NCBI GenBank assembly: GCA_006503535.1
Contig: QYRS01000013.1
Span: forward strand, 1-64,000
Length of the DNA: 64,000 nucleotides
From: Arthrinium phaeospermum
Taxonomy: Eukaryota; Ascomycota; Sordariomycetes; Amphisphaeriales; Apiosporaceae
Reading direction: 5' to 3'
In this document: piece by piece, positions 41,269-52,855 of the stretch
Numbering within the stretch: position 1 is the first letter of the stretch
Layout: every line of letters begins with the position of its first letter
Program-made: the position numbers and the translations under genes
The notes under the pieces: model-generated
Told to the model about the DNA's origin: nothing
The model's input: the letters and a program-made list of their open reading frames with translations, nothing else
Database searches by the model: none

Positions 41269-42430
41269 TTATTTATAAAAGATATTAATTTATTATTTAT
41301 TAAAATAAAATTTATATAAAATTTATTATTTTTTATATAATAAATTAAATTAAATAAATATATAAATTAATTAATTATAATAATTAATTAATAATAAATT
41401 AATAATAATATATTTATTATTAAAAGATTATTTATTAATTTTAATTTATTTTTTTTTATTAATAACGATTTTTTTTTTAATTAATTAAATTAATTTATAA
41501 TTTTATTATATTAATTTTTATTAAGTTTATTTAAAAGCTTTATAGTTTTTAAAATTTTATTTCCGTTTTATATATATAAATACGTTTTTTTTTATTTAAT
41601 AATTTCGATAACGGTTTTCGTCGTTATATATTTATATATAATATAAATTATATATATAAAAAATTATATATTATAATAATTTAAAAAATATTATTAAACG
41701 CGATTTTAAATATTTTAAAATCGAATTTATTAAAAATAATATAATAATTATAAAAATAAAGTTTTTTAAAAAATTAAAGTTTAATTATTAATATAATAGC
41801 GCCGGTTTTATTAAAATTATTAAAAACGTTTTTATAAATACGTATAATATAATATTATTATTATTATTATTAATTATTATAATATATATAATAAATATTA
41901 AAATATAAATAATATTATAAATATATAATAATATAAAAAGATTAAAAATAATATATATATATATATATAATAAAAAAAAGAAATAAATTATAAATTTTAA
42001 AAAATATATTATAAAAATTTATATTTATTTTTAAAAGTTTTTTTTAAAAATTTATATAAAATCGATATTTATATACGTTAATTTTAAAAATTTTATTATT
42101 CGATATAAATAATTTTTAATAAATTTTAAATTTATATAATATAAATAAATATAATAATTTTTTTTAATAATAAAATATAATATTATTATAAACCCCGGGT
42201 TTATTTTAAACTTTATATTATAAAAAATAATAAATAATTATCATTAAAGATTATAATAAAAAGGATTTAATATTTATTATTTATTATTAAAGGTTTAATT
42301 TTTTTAATTTTATTATTTAAAATATTTATTTATTTTAATATAAAATTATTATTAATTTATATTATTATTTATTTATTCTTTATTATTTATATTAATTATA
42401 TATATATATATTAAAAAAATTTAAATAAAT
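41269..42430 (+). mobile_element. LTR-like repeat, copy 7
   Basis: Near full-length forward copy. The start TTTATAAAAGATATTAA aligns with the family start, and the end is the shared AATTTAAATAAAT. Landmarks include the ACGTTTTTTTTTATTTAATA region near 41,580, the AACGCGATTTTAAATATTTT block near 41,697, an (AT)n run near 41,955 and AACCCCGGGTTTATTTT near 42,191. Confidence 0.68.
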
Positions 42431-42510
42431 TATTTATTTTTATTAAAATATTTATAAAATTATATTATATATAAATTTATTTATTTAAAAATAATTTTAA
42501 TATTTAATTT

Positions 42511-43068
42511 ATTTTTAATTTATATAGTTTAATAAGTAAATAATTAAATATAAAGGTATATATTAAATTAAAGATTTAAATTTTTTTAAAAGCGTTATTT
42601 TTTAACCTTTATTATAATAAAAATAAAGTTTTTTATTATATTATATTAAATCGGTAAATATTAACGGATTAATTTAATTTGTAATTATAATTAATATATA
42701 TTAATTAAATATATTATATTTATATAAAAACTTATAAAAAAATTAATTATATAATATAATATCGGGCTTAAACTTAGAATTTAATATATAACGTTTAAAT
42801 TTAAATATAATTATTTAATTAATTAATTAAAAACTTATTATATTTATTAAAATTTTATTTAATATTATTATTTATATATTATAATAAGTTTAATATAATT
42901 TTTTTAATATAATTTTTAATTAATTAATAAAATATTTACTTTTTTAAACCTATATTTATTTTATAAAACTTATTTATTAAAAATTAACTTAATTAAATTA
43001 ATTAAATTATATAATAGCCTCGTTATAAAATAGGGTTTATTTATATTTAAATCGAATCGATAAAAATA
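42511..43068 (+). mobile_element. tRNA-derived SINE-like element, copy C
   Basis: It aligns with copy A along its whole length. The head reads TATATAGTTTAATAAGTAAA with the same A-box-like core. The AAAGCGTTATTTTTTAACC segment lies near 42,590, the ATTATATAATAGCCTCG segment near 43,008, and the end ATCGAATCGATAAAAA is followed by (AT)n. It sits between LTR-like copies 7 and 8. Confidence 0.65.
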
Positions 43069-43579
43069 TATATATATTTAATTTAATTTTTAATATTTTA
43101 AAAATTATATTTAATATATAAACTTTAATTTATTTCTAATAGAATTATTAAATCGAAATAATTTTTATTTAATTAATTAAAATTAAAAAAATATTATTAA
43201 TTAAAGGGATTAAATAAAATAACGTTAATAATAAAATTAAAAAAAAAAGGGGTTTATTTATTAAAGTTTATTAAATCTTTTAATAAAAAAATTAATTATT
43301 ATTATTTCTTTATATCGTTTATTTTTAAATAAAAATAATAATTTTTTTTAAATTAATCCTTTTAATAAAATTTATTATATTTTTAATAAAAGTTAAATTT
43401 ATAATTTAATATATATTTTATATATTTATTTATTTATTAAATTATATAAATTAAAAATAATAATTATAATTAAAATTAAAAATTTATATTTATTATTTAT
43501 TTTTAATTTTAATTTAATTTTTTAATATATATTATATTAAATTATAAACTTAACTTTTATTAAAAATATAATAAATTTT
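43069..43579. other. AT-rich stretch, no identifiable feature
   Basis: About 0.5 kb of AT-rich sequence lies between SINE-like copy C and LTR-like copy 8. A TTAAAAAAAAAAGGGG-like word near 43,237 is the only notable GC. Nothing else was recognised. Confidence 0.4.
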
Positions 43580-44646
43580 ATTAATAAATATTTTAAATAA
43601 TAAAATTAAAAAATTAAACTTTTAATAATAATAAATAATAAATATTAAATCTTTTTTTATTATAATTTTTAATTATAATTATTTATTATTATCCTTTATA
43701 ATATAAAATTTAAAATAAATTTAAAATTTATAATAATATTATTTAATTATTAAAAAAATTATTCGTTTATATTATATAAATTTGAAATTTATTAAAAATT
43801 ATTTATATTAAATAATCAAATTTTTAAAATTAAAGTATATATATCGATTTTATATAAATTTTTAAAAAAAGCTTTTAAAAATAAATATAAATTCTTATAA
43901 TAAATACTTTTTAAAATTTATAATTTATTTCTTTTTTTATTATATATATATATATATATTATTATTTTTTATTTTATTTTAATCCTTTTTATATTTTTAT
44001 ATATTTTAATATTTATTTATATATATATAATAATTATTAATAATAATAATAACGTTATATTATATATATTTATAAAAATACCTTTAATAATTTTAATAAA
44101 ATCGACGTTATTATATTAATAATTAAACTTAAATTTTTAAATAATTTAATTTTTATAATTATTATATATTATTTTTAATAATTTTAATTTTAAAATATTT
44201 AAAATTATATTTAATAATATACTTTTTAAATTATTATAATAATATACTTTTTATATATATAATTTATATATTATTATAAAAATATATAGCGATAAAAACC
44301 GGTATTAAAATTATTAAATAATAAAAATATATTTATAAATATATAAAATAGGAATAAAACTTTAAAAATTATAAAATTTAATAAATTTAATAAAAATTAT
44401 AAAATAAAATTATAAATTAATTTAATTAATTAAAAATAAATTTATTATTAATAAATAAAAAATAAATAAATTAAAATTAATAAATAATTTTTTAATAAAT
44501 ATATTATTATTAATTTATTATTAATTAATTTTTATATAATTAATTAATTTATATATTTATTTAATTTTATTTATTATATAAAAAATAATAAATTTAATAT
44601 AAATTTTCTTTTAATATAAATAATAAATTAATATTTTTTATAAAAT
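43580..44646 (-). mobile_element. LTR-like repeat, copy 8 (truncated)
   Basis: Reverse-orientation copy. Its left end joins the family about 110 bp inside, at the AATAAATATTTTAAATAATA segment; its right end reaches the family start (complement of TATTTTATAAAAAATATTAA). It is the last repeat before the euchromatic boundary. Confidence 0.62.
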
Positions 44647-44848
44647 AAATTTCTTATTTATTATTAATAAAAATTTAATTTATTTTAATTTTATTATTTA
44701 AAATAAAGTTTTATTTAATTATAAAATTATTATTTATTTATTTTTTATTTTTTATATTAATTATATATAATATATTTTAAGAATTTAAATTTTTTTTAAT
44801 AATATTTTATTTTATTTAAAACTTTAATAAATTCTCTATATTAATATT

Positions 44849-44869
44849 CCCCCCCCCCCCCCCCCCCCC
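44849..44869 (+). repeat. Poly-C tract at the isochore boundary
   Basis: A run of 21 C separates the AT-rich block from normal-composition DNA. Upstream sequence is nearly pure A/T; downstream sequence is immediately mixed and pyrimidine-rich. Two further poly-C tracts occur at 54,491-54,526 and 62,353-62,364. Confidence 0.95.
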
Positions 44870-45110
44870 ATCCCCCTTCCCTCTCCCCTCCAGACCCATA
44901 ATAATTTTGTACTACTACATGTAGCTAGCGTTAAAACCAGGACCCCACATAGTGCTGCCCTCACCTCCTTTCGTTTCCCTCCTCCTCCCGGGCCGTCTCG
45001 TGCAACATTGACTACCAAGCCATTCAGCGCTGTGCGCAGAGCTTCAGTCCGTCCTCCTTCATATTTCTCAGTCACAGCGTCTAACCCAATTCCCCAACCG
45101 TGATTTCACC
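44870..45110 (+). promoter_or_regulatory. Upstream region of the alpha-tubulin gene
   Basis: These 240 bp are all that separates the AT-rich block from the alpha-tubulin ATG. CT-rich stretches (44,872-44,890 and 44,960-45,000) resemble the pyrimidine tracts common in promoters of highly expressed fungal genes. No TATA element was recognised. The promoter is therefore either very compact or reaches into the AT-rich DNA. Confidence 0.45.
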
Positions 45111-46823
45111 ATGAAGGGCGAAGTGAGTCTCCCTCAATTACAACATTTCTTTTTATGCCTGAATGAAGCGTTGCTGCTGTGCTGGTCATGCCCGGGTGGG
45201 CTGCTGCTAGCTTTACTGCTGTTTTCACCGACCCCCCAAAAAGGCAGCCCATTAAGCAAGACACGGCCGAAGCTGAGACGATGCCAAACCAACATGTCTT
45301 GGAACCGAAACACGTTTCTTCAATGTTATTGACTTTTGCTTCGCCTCCAGATCCTCCACCTTCATCTCGGCCAGGCTGGTACTCAGCTGGGCAACAGCGC
45401 ATGGGAGCTGTAAGTTAGCTCACCGCCTCCTCAGCAACAGAAGCAGACGTTGATTGAATTGACAGCTACCTTCTCGAACATGGCTTAGGCATGGATGGTC
45501 GTCCTGACCCCAATGCCAAGGACATTGTTGAGGGCGGTTCATACGAGACTTTCTTCACCGAGACGAGCAATGGCAAATACGTGCCCCGGTCCCTCTTCGT
45601 CGACTTGGACCCTTCGCCCATCGACGAGATCCGTACCGGCGATTACCGAACACTCTTCCACCCCGAGCTGCTGATCAGCGGCAAGGAAGATGCTGCCAAC
45701 AACTACGCTCGTGGCCACTACACTATTGGCAAGGAAATGGTCGAGAGTGTTATCGATCGTATCCGACGCGTCGCTGATAACTGCAACTCGCTGCAAGGCT
45801 TCCTAATCTTCCACTCGTTTGGTGGTGGTACCGGCTCGGGCTTTGGTGCTCTCCTCCTCGAACGTCTCTCCACCGAGTACGGCAAGAAGTGCAAGCTCGA
45901 GTTTGCTGTCTACCCCGCCCCGCGTGTCTCGACTGCTGTCGTCGAACCTTACAACGCTGTGCTGTCCACGCACAGCACCATCGAGAACTCGGATTGCACG
46001 TTCCTGGTCGACAACGAAGCTGTTTACGACATCTGCAGACGCAACCTGGGTGTCCAGCGCCCCGACTACCAGCACTTGAACCGTCTGATTGCCCAGGTTG
46101 TGAGCTCCATCACCTCATCTCTACGATTTGACGGTGCCCTCAACGTCGACTTGAACGAGTTCCAGACCAACCTGGTCCCATACCCTCGCATCCACTATCC
46201 CGTCATCAGCTATGCCCCTGTGGTTTCAGCTGCCAAGAGTGCCCATGAGAGCTTCAAGGTCCACGACCTGACGTTCCAGTGTAAGTCAAACTTCAAGCCG
46301 ACCCCACCTGCAGTGCCTCCGTGCTGAACATATCTATGTAGGCTTCGAGCCCAACAACCAGATGGTCGTGTGCGACCCTCGCAATGGCAAGTACATGGCC
46401 GTCGCTCTCTTGTATCGAGGAGACGTCGTCCCCCGTGACTGCAGCGCTGCCATTGGTGCTTTGAAAGCCAAGGCTTCGTTCAACATGGTTGAGTGGTGCC
46501 CCACTGGCTTCAAGCTCGGCATCAACTTCCAGAAGCCGATTTCGGTTCCCACGTCGGGCCCCGAAGATGCCGGCCTGGCCTCGGTGGACCGTTCCGTCTC
46601 GATGCTGTCCAACACGACTGCCATTGCCGAGGCCTGGTCCCGCCTCGACCACAAGTTCGACCTTATGTACAGCAAACGCGCTTTCGTGCACTGGTACGTT
46701 GGCGAGGGCATGGAGGAGGGTGAGTTCTCCGAAGCCCGCGAGGACCTTGCGGCGCTGGAGAAGGATTACGAGGAGGTTGCTGCCGACAGCTTTGAGCCGG
46801 ATGAGGGTGAGGCTGAGTACTAG
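45111..46823 (+). CDS. tubA: Alpha-tubulin
   Basis: Alpha subunit of the tubulin heterodimer that builds microtubules. Exons are 45,111-45,122, 45,351-45,409, 45,466-46,280 and 46,342-46,823, giving 455 residues, normal for the family. The first exon encodes only MKGE; exon 2 continues [20 protein letters not shown]. Introns have GTGAGT, GTAAGT and GTAAGT donors. The GTP-binding tubulin signature GGGTGSG is at about residues 143-149. The [11 protein letters not shown] segment carries the catalytic glutamate of alpha-tubulins. The C-terminal tail is acidic and ends in tyrosine (EGEAEY). Segments such as [20 protein letters not shown] and [20 protein letters not shown] distinguish it from beta-tubulin. 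It faces the NOP12-like gene convergently. An essential gene this close to a RIP-saturated block is unusual, yet its sequence shows no sign of mutation. Confidence 0.97.
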
Positions 46824-47467
46824 GCAGGGTACCAAAGGCGGGTGCCACGACTGGCGTACGTATCTTTGCTCAATACCCCCGGTTTCTCGATTAGCCGACG
46901 TTGCACATTTAATAGCTTGGACAGTTGTTGCGACGGCACTGCCGTTTCGCGAACATGTTGTACTTCTGAACCTCCTCAACCCGCGTTCCATTCCGATGCT
47001 GCTGATCCATTTGGTAATTGGATGACAAAGACAGATATCTTACTAGAGAGGCCAACTAGCTCTGTTGCACAGTGCCTTGTAAATGTTTGTGGTGGTAATA
47101 GAATGAGCATCGCTTTTGACCCTTTTGAACAGTTGCCAATTGACTTGACTGGGATTTCGGTACCGACATAAGCCGAGAGGTAGCCATTGCCTGCCTGCCT
47201 GGGAGGTTTACAGGGATGAGGGCTTAAGTTCACAAAATCTATCCATGCAATTAAAATCTATTTCATCGCCATCCCTTTCAACTCATGTACGGTACACATT
47301 CACTTGATGCATACCAATGGACCATGTCTCTCTCTCTCTCTCTAGCCAGGCTGACTACGCGAAGTCACCTCGTAGCAAACTAATATGATCAAGCTGGTTG
47401 ACTGCATCGGTTGACGGAAACGTATGAATATGGGGAAATTATGTACTTGAGTTTCACATCCGGACCC
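46824..47467. other. Convergent intergenic region, tubA / NOP12-like
   Basis: These 0.64 kb hold the two 3' untranslated regions. A short (CT)n microsatellite lies at 47,329-47,344. Small open frames here show no conserved features. Confidence 0.6.
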
Positions 47468-49310
47468 TTAACGGGTGGATGGCTTGCTACTGCCCTTTTT
47501 GCGCCATTCTGCAGCTCTCTTGGCTCCTCTTCCTGGCTTGGCACTCGTTACTGATTTCTTATGTTTGTTCCCTTTGCCCTTGCCGAGCTTGAGGTCTCTG
47601 GGTTTTCCGTCCTTCGAACTCGCCCGGCGGCCCTCGAAGACTATCTGTTCCGGCGTCTTGATAATGTTCAGGGTACTGGCGTTGCTGCCAGTTGCCGGCC
47701 CATTATCGCTTGATTTCCGTTTGTCCCCTCTGATTTCACGTTGTTGCCTTGCGGCCCCTGCACGACCGAGTAGCCTACCTGCTCTGCCGGCAAGTGACTG
47801 TTGTTCGGGTGTTGCCTTGAACTTATACTGGGTACTTTTCGGCCCTGCGGAGTTGCCCTTGCTGGCCTCTGGTGTCACAAGACCTGCCTTGAGCTTCGTG
47901 GATCGCTCTAGGTTCAAGGCTGTTTTGCGTGGATCCTTTGCGCGACTCACGCGCAAGATGCGTGGCAACATAGGTGGAAATTTCTTGCCTTCCAACAAGA
48001 GAGCAGCTTCCACATGATTGCCATCGTAGAATTGGACGTAAGCGAAACCCTTTCCGACACGGGTTTTAGGGTCACGGGGCACACGGACACTCTCAACTTT
48101 GCCAGCCGCCTTTTCGAAGACACGCCATAGACCCTCTTCAATATCCGCCGGAACTTTACTTCGCTTTTTGGCGACAGTCTCCCCCTCAGCGTTGGTCTCC
48201 ACTATGGTTTCGTCGTCTACAAAGCCTAGATTGCCAACGAAGACGCAACGGCGATGATCCACGGGAGTGGGATGCGCCACGCTGTCGACACGGAGATGGC
48301 GATCGAGAATGACCGAGCCGTTGAGTGCCTTTAAAGCGGTCCGAGCCGCCAGTAAAGTGGTATAAACCACATATGCATTCGTGGACTTGGTGGTTGATGA
48401 CATGAGAGATTTGGTGATGAAAGCGGCGCGCTTGGGGATGCTGCCCGCGCCAAAAGCGGTCGATCTGAAACGAAGTGACTCGATCTTATGAGGTCCGGTT
48501 GATTGATCAAGAGTAGATAGCGAGGAACCCAGATGTGCGAGGAGTTGCTTCTTGGCCTTGGTGGAGTTGATGGCCTCGGCAGAGACGTTGCCAAGGAACA
48601 GAGTACGGTTTGCTTTGTCAATCTCAGAAGCGTCGTCGCCGCCGGTACTCCTGAGAGACTCGTGGACGATAGGCGTGTCGTCATCAACATCGTCGTCCAA
48701 GAATGTTTCAGGGGATTGGCCAGTCACAGTCTGCCCAGATTCGCCTTTACGTCGCTTATCGCCGTGGCTCTTTCCGTCTTCGTCTTCTTCGCCGACCAGT
48801 TTGCTCATGTACTTGGATTCGAGATCATCGTGTATGTCCTTGCGCTTGCGCTTGCGGTCTTTTTTACCAAGGCTTGATGTCTGGGCGTCTGGAGACGGCT
48901 TCGCCACTTCCTCTAGTTCTGTGCCTGATATATCATGATCCTCGCTACCTTCGTCGGTATCGACAGCTGCATCAACGCTGTCTGCTTCCGAGTCGAGTTC
49001 GCTCAGTGACTCATCATCGCTACCTGGAGAGCTGTCGGCGTCGCCTTGTTGGCCGGCTTTAGGTGCTTTTGGCGGCGAGACCGCCTTGTAGCGGCTAGTC
49101 GGCGGTGCTATCACAGGGCCAGACTTGAGAAGTAGTCAGCAGATGGAAAAGAATAGGGTTGTTGGCTTGCTTACACTGCTTGCAAAAAGAGCATCAAGGG
49201 CTGGGTCAACGCGATCTTTGGAAGCCGCAAGGGTGGCTCTCTTCCTATTACTGGGGTTAGTCTTGGAAATATTACCAAAGCGAAGACGCAACAACGTACG
49301 AAGGTCCCAT
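47468..49310 (-). CDS. NOP12: Nucleolar RRM protein, Nop12-like
   Basis: Nop12 proteins act in 60S ribosomal subunit biogenesis and pre-25S rRNA processing in the nucleolus (established in yeast). Exons on the minus strand are 49,300-49,310, 49,175-49,244 and 47,468-49,123, giving 578 residues. The N-terminus reads MGPSKRATLAASKDRVDPAL then DALFASSSGPVIAPP, typical of the family. The two small introns have GTACGT and GTAAGC donors and CTAAC and CTGAC branch sites. An acidic, lysine-rich stretch (roughly residues 55-180) precedes RRM1 (RNP2 LFLGNV near residue 202). RRM2 has RNP2 VFVGNL near 321 and RNP1 GKGFAYVQF near 384-392. The C-terminus is very basic and ends RGAKRAAEWRKKGSSKPSTR. A GTG at 49,114 opens the last exon's frame but is not the start. 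Confidence 0.9.
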
Positions 49311-50059
49311 CTTGCACAAAGGAAGCGAAATCGGCTTCCGGCGTTCTTCTTTAATCGTAGAACAGAATGCCTGCCGCCTACTTGCAACTGACCTGTGATG
49401 CTGATCAGCTTGCTTGCGATGGCTATCAGCATAAAAAAAGTTGAGAGGTACCTGATTGAGTTAATCGGGTGGGGCCCGCTATCGATAAGCGCAGCACGTA
49501 CTACTAGCAACTAGGTAGACTCCAGCGTTCACTCCACATGCAGTTATCAGAAATATCGAAGTGCTGTGCGACACCCAACTGCTAGCTCCAATCAGCCACC
49601 AAGACCCAGGCAAGTGCATTCATCGATAACTGCAGGTGTTGTCTGACAACCCTTGCTTTTTCTTCGGCGCAACTGGCTGCTAATACTGATACTGCTGCTG
49701 CTGCTGCTGCTGCTGCCGCCGCCGCCGCCGCCGCCGCCATCCACCAAAAAGCATCCTCGATCCCTCACTGTGTTTGTCACCAAAACATCGTAACAACAGC
49801 CGCCTTCTACTTCTACCCAATCACTTACCATACATACTGTCTCTATTCGGGCGTCACCCTCTCGTTCGTCTTGAATATCTTCCTCGCTCGCTCGATCGTC
49901 TTGGCCTAATTGAGTACTTACGTGAACATCGAATCGCACACACTCCAGGTCTCTGAACGTCGCACTGCCAACTCTCTGCGACGACTTTCGCGTCGTCTTT
50001 TTATTAATACCTTTCCCATCTCTCCCTCGCCCCAAAACAATAGAAGGTCCGCTGTCGCG
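49311..50059. promoter_or_regulatory. Divergent intergenic region with CTG/CCG repeat
   Basis: The NOP12-like and DEP1-like genes are transcribed away from each other across these 0.75 kb. A pure (CTG)n run passes directly into (CCG)n at 49,692-49,739. It most likely lies in the 5' leader of the DEP1-like gene. Possible leader introns were not resolved. Confidence 0.6.
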
Positions 50060-52315
50060 ATGACGACTGGGGCACGGCACCGCCGCCTCCTCCCCTGACC
50101 ATTCCACCTCCTCCTATCGAGCCACTATCAGAGGACGGGTCCAGCCCTTTGAGCGACGTTGAGGATAAAGATGATGAACATGATGACTTGAGTCTCTTGG
50201 CCCAGCACCAAGAGCCAAAACACGCCAATGTCGAGGACGACACGCACCTTTCCGATGGCGATCTTTCGGAGGCAAACGATACCGAGGCCGAAACAGAACG
50301 TCTTTACGACACACCCCAGACAGCCACTCGACACAGAGACATGGCCTTGAAGCAAAACGCGGGCGAACAAGGCTTCGAACATACTCCAACCAAGCTACGG
50401 AAAACTACAGCAGCTCACCCCCAACCCGAGATGGAAGACGATGAAGAAGATGATGTCTTGTCGGAGAGATCTATAAACTCAAGCCCTCCACCCCCAATCG
50501 CACAAAGCCATTCCCCGCTTGCCGTTGAGAAATTGCCGTCCCCTACATTAGACATACTCGCTGAAGCTGCCGCCAATCAAGAAGCCGAAGGTCGAAAGCG
50601 AAAGCGGCCGTCATTACATGCTGCACAAGCTGATGATGCTCCGCCGACTAAGCTCGCTGCCCCCGAATCTACTGAGCAAGCGAAAGACTCGGATGGCGAT
50701 GTGACTATGGCTGACGAAGAAGACGCTCGATTCCACCCTAACAGCGGGGAGCAGTCCGCCGACGAGACTGTCGATGCGGTCAATGCTACTGTGTACCATC
50801 GCGCCAGCGAGATTGGAGACGGGCCTGCCGAGAATGGAACTCTGGACCAGAAAGGAGACGAGCCCACCTACCGTAAACAAACGCGGAGCGGTGCCAGGCG
50901 TCAAAGAGGCGCCGTGGACCCCGAGAAGCGTACTGGACTGGAGGGTCCCGCTGAAGAGGGGGGCCCAGGCATCCCTACAGCGGACGAAGACGGGACACGG
51001 GCTGGTGAAGACGACCGGCATCCCGAAGTGGATGCTGATGAGGCCGAGGCTGCGCATAGGAATGAGGAAGAAGGTAATATACTTTTATCAGCTCGTGGTG
51101 CTTGCCAGACTAACGATAGCAATAGTCGAACGTAAAAGAACAGCCTACGATCAGCTGACCGACATCGAAAAGCGATTTGCCACATTCCGAGAAAGGTGCG
51201 TTTTGTGGTACTCATCGGTAGACAACACGCCGTCTCGATCATCAAGTCGCTAATTCACAGTTGCAGATTGTACGAAGAAAGGCTTGAACAACTGAATCGT
51301 GAAGAAGCTATGCTCCGCGCAGATAAACCAACACACCCGGAATACCTCGCTATGATGCATTGTATTGACTCGAGGCGAGATGAAAAGCTGCGCGTCGCAG
51401 AGAAAGAGCTCGAGCTGCATCTTGAATCTCTGGGCAGGTGGGCAGTTGCCCGGCGCGCTCAGATTCATTCGCAGTTTTACCAAGACGTCCGGGAAGCGCG
51501 GGAACGGACGATGGCAGAGCTTGGCCAGCACTGGTACGCGATACAGCACGAGCGCCGGAAACACGCCAACAATGTACCGGATTTCGGCATTCGCTATCCG
51601 AAAAATCAGGCCCAACGCATTCGCCATGCCCTATCATACAACAAGGAGGTTTCGATACTGTCGGGTGTAGCCAAGTACGAAGGCATGCCAGCCGCCCCGG
51701 ACATGAGCGGCGCTTCCATGCAGGAGATGGAGGATGATTTCGACGCCATGAATGTGAGTTAAACCCAATGTGACCTATATTGTGGATGACTTTTCTTCTT
51801 CTTTTTTTGCTGAAAAGATATAGCGTGGAAGACCGCCGGCGCCTCCGCCTCAACAGGCACCACGTCCTGCATACGTGGATTATGGAAGCATAAGTTTCGG
51901 GCAAGGTCTTGGCGCCGCCGGTCAACAGTTTCTGGAGCAAACCGCCTGGGCCAATCCCAATCACCCATCCAATGCGCATCTCCTCCAGCGGCAGCACCCA
52001 GCACACCATGACCCACGAAGGCGAAGCCCGCTTCCCGATGGCTCAAACGCCCGCCGACACTCCAATCAACCTTCTCACCCATTCTCCTCGAGCACCATCT
52101 CTAACGCGTCGAACCATGTACCTACCAACCAACTAATGAGTGAAAAGCATGGAGTCCGCCTGCCATCGAGTTCGCCCGAGGTCGCGCGTGCCGCAAGCAT
52201 GCTAGAGCAAACAAGTGCTCGGAGTCGTAAGGCGGCAGCCGCTGCTGCAGCCGCTGCTGAGCAAGCGACCGCGATCAAGCACGAGACTGTGTTGCCAGTG
52301 GGCAATTACCACTGA
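50060..52315 (+). CDS. Dep1/Sds3-like Rpd3L histone deacetylase subunit
   Basis: Sds3 and Dep1 are subunits of the Rpd3L/Sin3 histone deacetylase complex (established in yeast). The supported exons end at 51,073, then 51,126-51,195, 51,267-51,753 and 51,824-52,315, about 660 residues. Introns are 52, 71 and 70 nt, with an ACTAACG branch site in the first. The N-terminal half is acidic and low-complexity. The Sds3-like domain runs from about TAYDQLTDIEKRFATFRER through YEERLEQLNREEAM, HPEYLAMMHCIDSRRDEKLR and AELGQHWYAIQHERR. The C-terminus has a proline-rich part (GRPPAPPPQQAP) and a nine-alanine run. The start is a problem: the acidic reading frame is open from 50,044 but has no in-frame ATG before 50,341. 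The only nearby ATG (50,060) is out of frame by one base, which one extra G in the run at 50,069-50,072 would correct. An unseen upstream exon is the alternative. Dep1 versus Sds3 cannot be settled from sequence alone. Confidence 0.82.
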
Positions 52316-52855
52316 TGCCTTTTGATGGGACTGTAATATCGCAAGGGAGGAAACAACCATGACAATGTGGTTAAACAACACTTATTGTAGCATTTGAAGC
52401 GGGATTTGAACGAGAGGTATACCCACGTCCCTTAGGACCCTGACACGGATTTTTGGCGTTTGGTTCTTATGTCAAATGGACTGCCACTGGTATTTATACA
52501 CATATATCTTCAGTCCCCCCATTGCACGGTGTAGGCAGTGCAGAGGACGAAATACCACAGCTGCATCCAAGCCCATATGCAATACCTGTTACAGCGATCT
52601 CATCAGCGTAGAAAAAGCCGTGGGTACATCCATGGCACGTGGCATCCAACGAGAGCAGGTCCCATACACGAGAAGCCTCGATTCCTCAATGTGAATTAGA
52701 CTGGGTGTGCATATGTTGACCAAAGTGTTGCACGCAAAGGCGCATTTGACATAACGCCAGTCTCAAATTATTTTGGTTTCCAGCTTGCTTAATTAAGCAG
52801 CCTCTGCACACGCCTCGATCAAAATTGGTATAAACTTGGACCTATTGATGGCCAC
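52316..52855. other. Convergent intergenic region, DEP1-like / COA3
   Basis: These 0.54 kb hold two 3' ends. No gene, repeat or RNA was recognised. Confidence 0.6.

Larger units (their letters stand above)
1..44848. repeat. RIP-saturated AT-rich isochore
   Basis: This block is almost entirely A and T and has no intact open reading frame. C and G survive mostly as CpG dinucleotides; for example, all five C residues in 9121-9180 are followed by G. CpA and TpG are very rare. This is the expected result of heavy C-to-T mutation on both strands of repeated DNA (RIP, established for Pezizomycotina). Recognisable remnants inside are LTR-like repeats, SINE-like elements, a hAT transposase and tandem arrays, listed separately. 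The block could be a pericentromeric or subtelomeric region or a large nested-transposon island; no telomere repeat is visible, so the choice is open. It is nuclear rather than mitochondrial because nuclear transposon families are interspersed throughout. Confidence 0.93.

Noticed and set aside
1..44848. The whole AT-rich block as a mitochondrial or plasmid insertion
   Set aside because: Its base composition fits, but it contains LTR-like, SINE-like and hAT elements and RIP-type stops, which are nuclear features.
45491..46327. A single-exon 278-codon tubulin start at 45,491
   Set aside because: Upstream exons supply the conserved tubulin N-terminus and the frame continues past 46,280 only after splicing.
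48533..49062. Several plus-strand frames of 114-128 codons opposite the NOP12-like gene
   Set aside because: All are antisense shadows of a well-supported RRM protein.
49592..50107. A 171-codon minus-strand frame with Gly and Ser runs
   Set aside because: The Gly/Ser runs are simply the CTG/CCG microsatellite read backwards, and the frame overlaps the leader of the DEP1-like gene.
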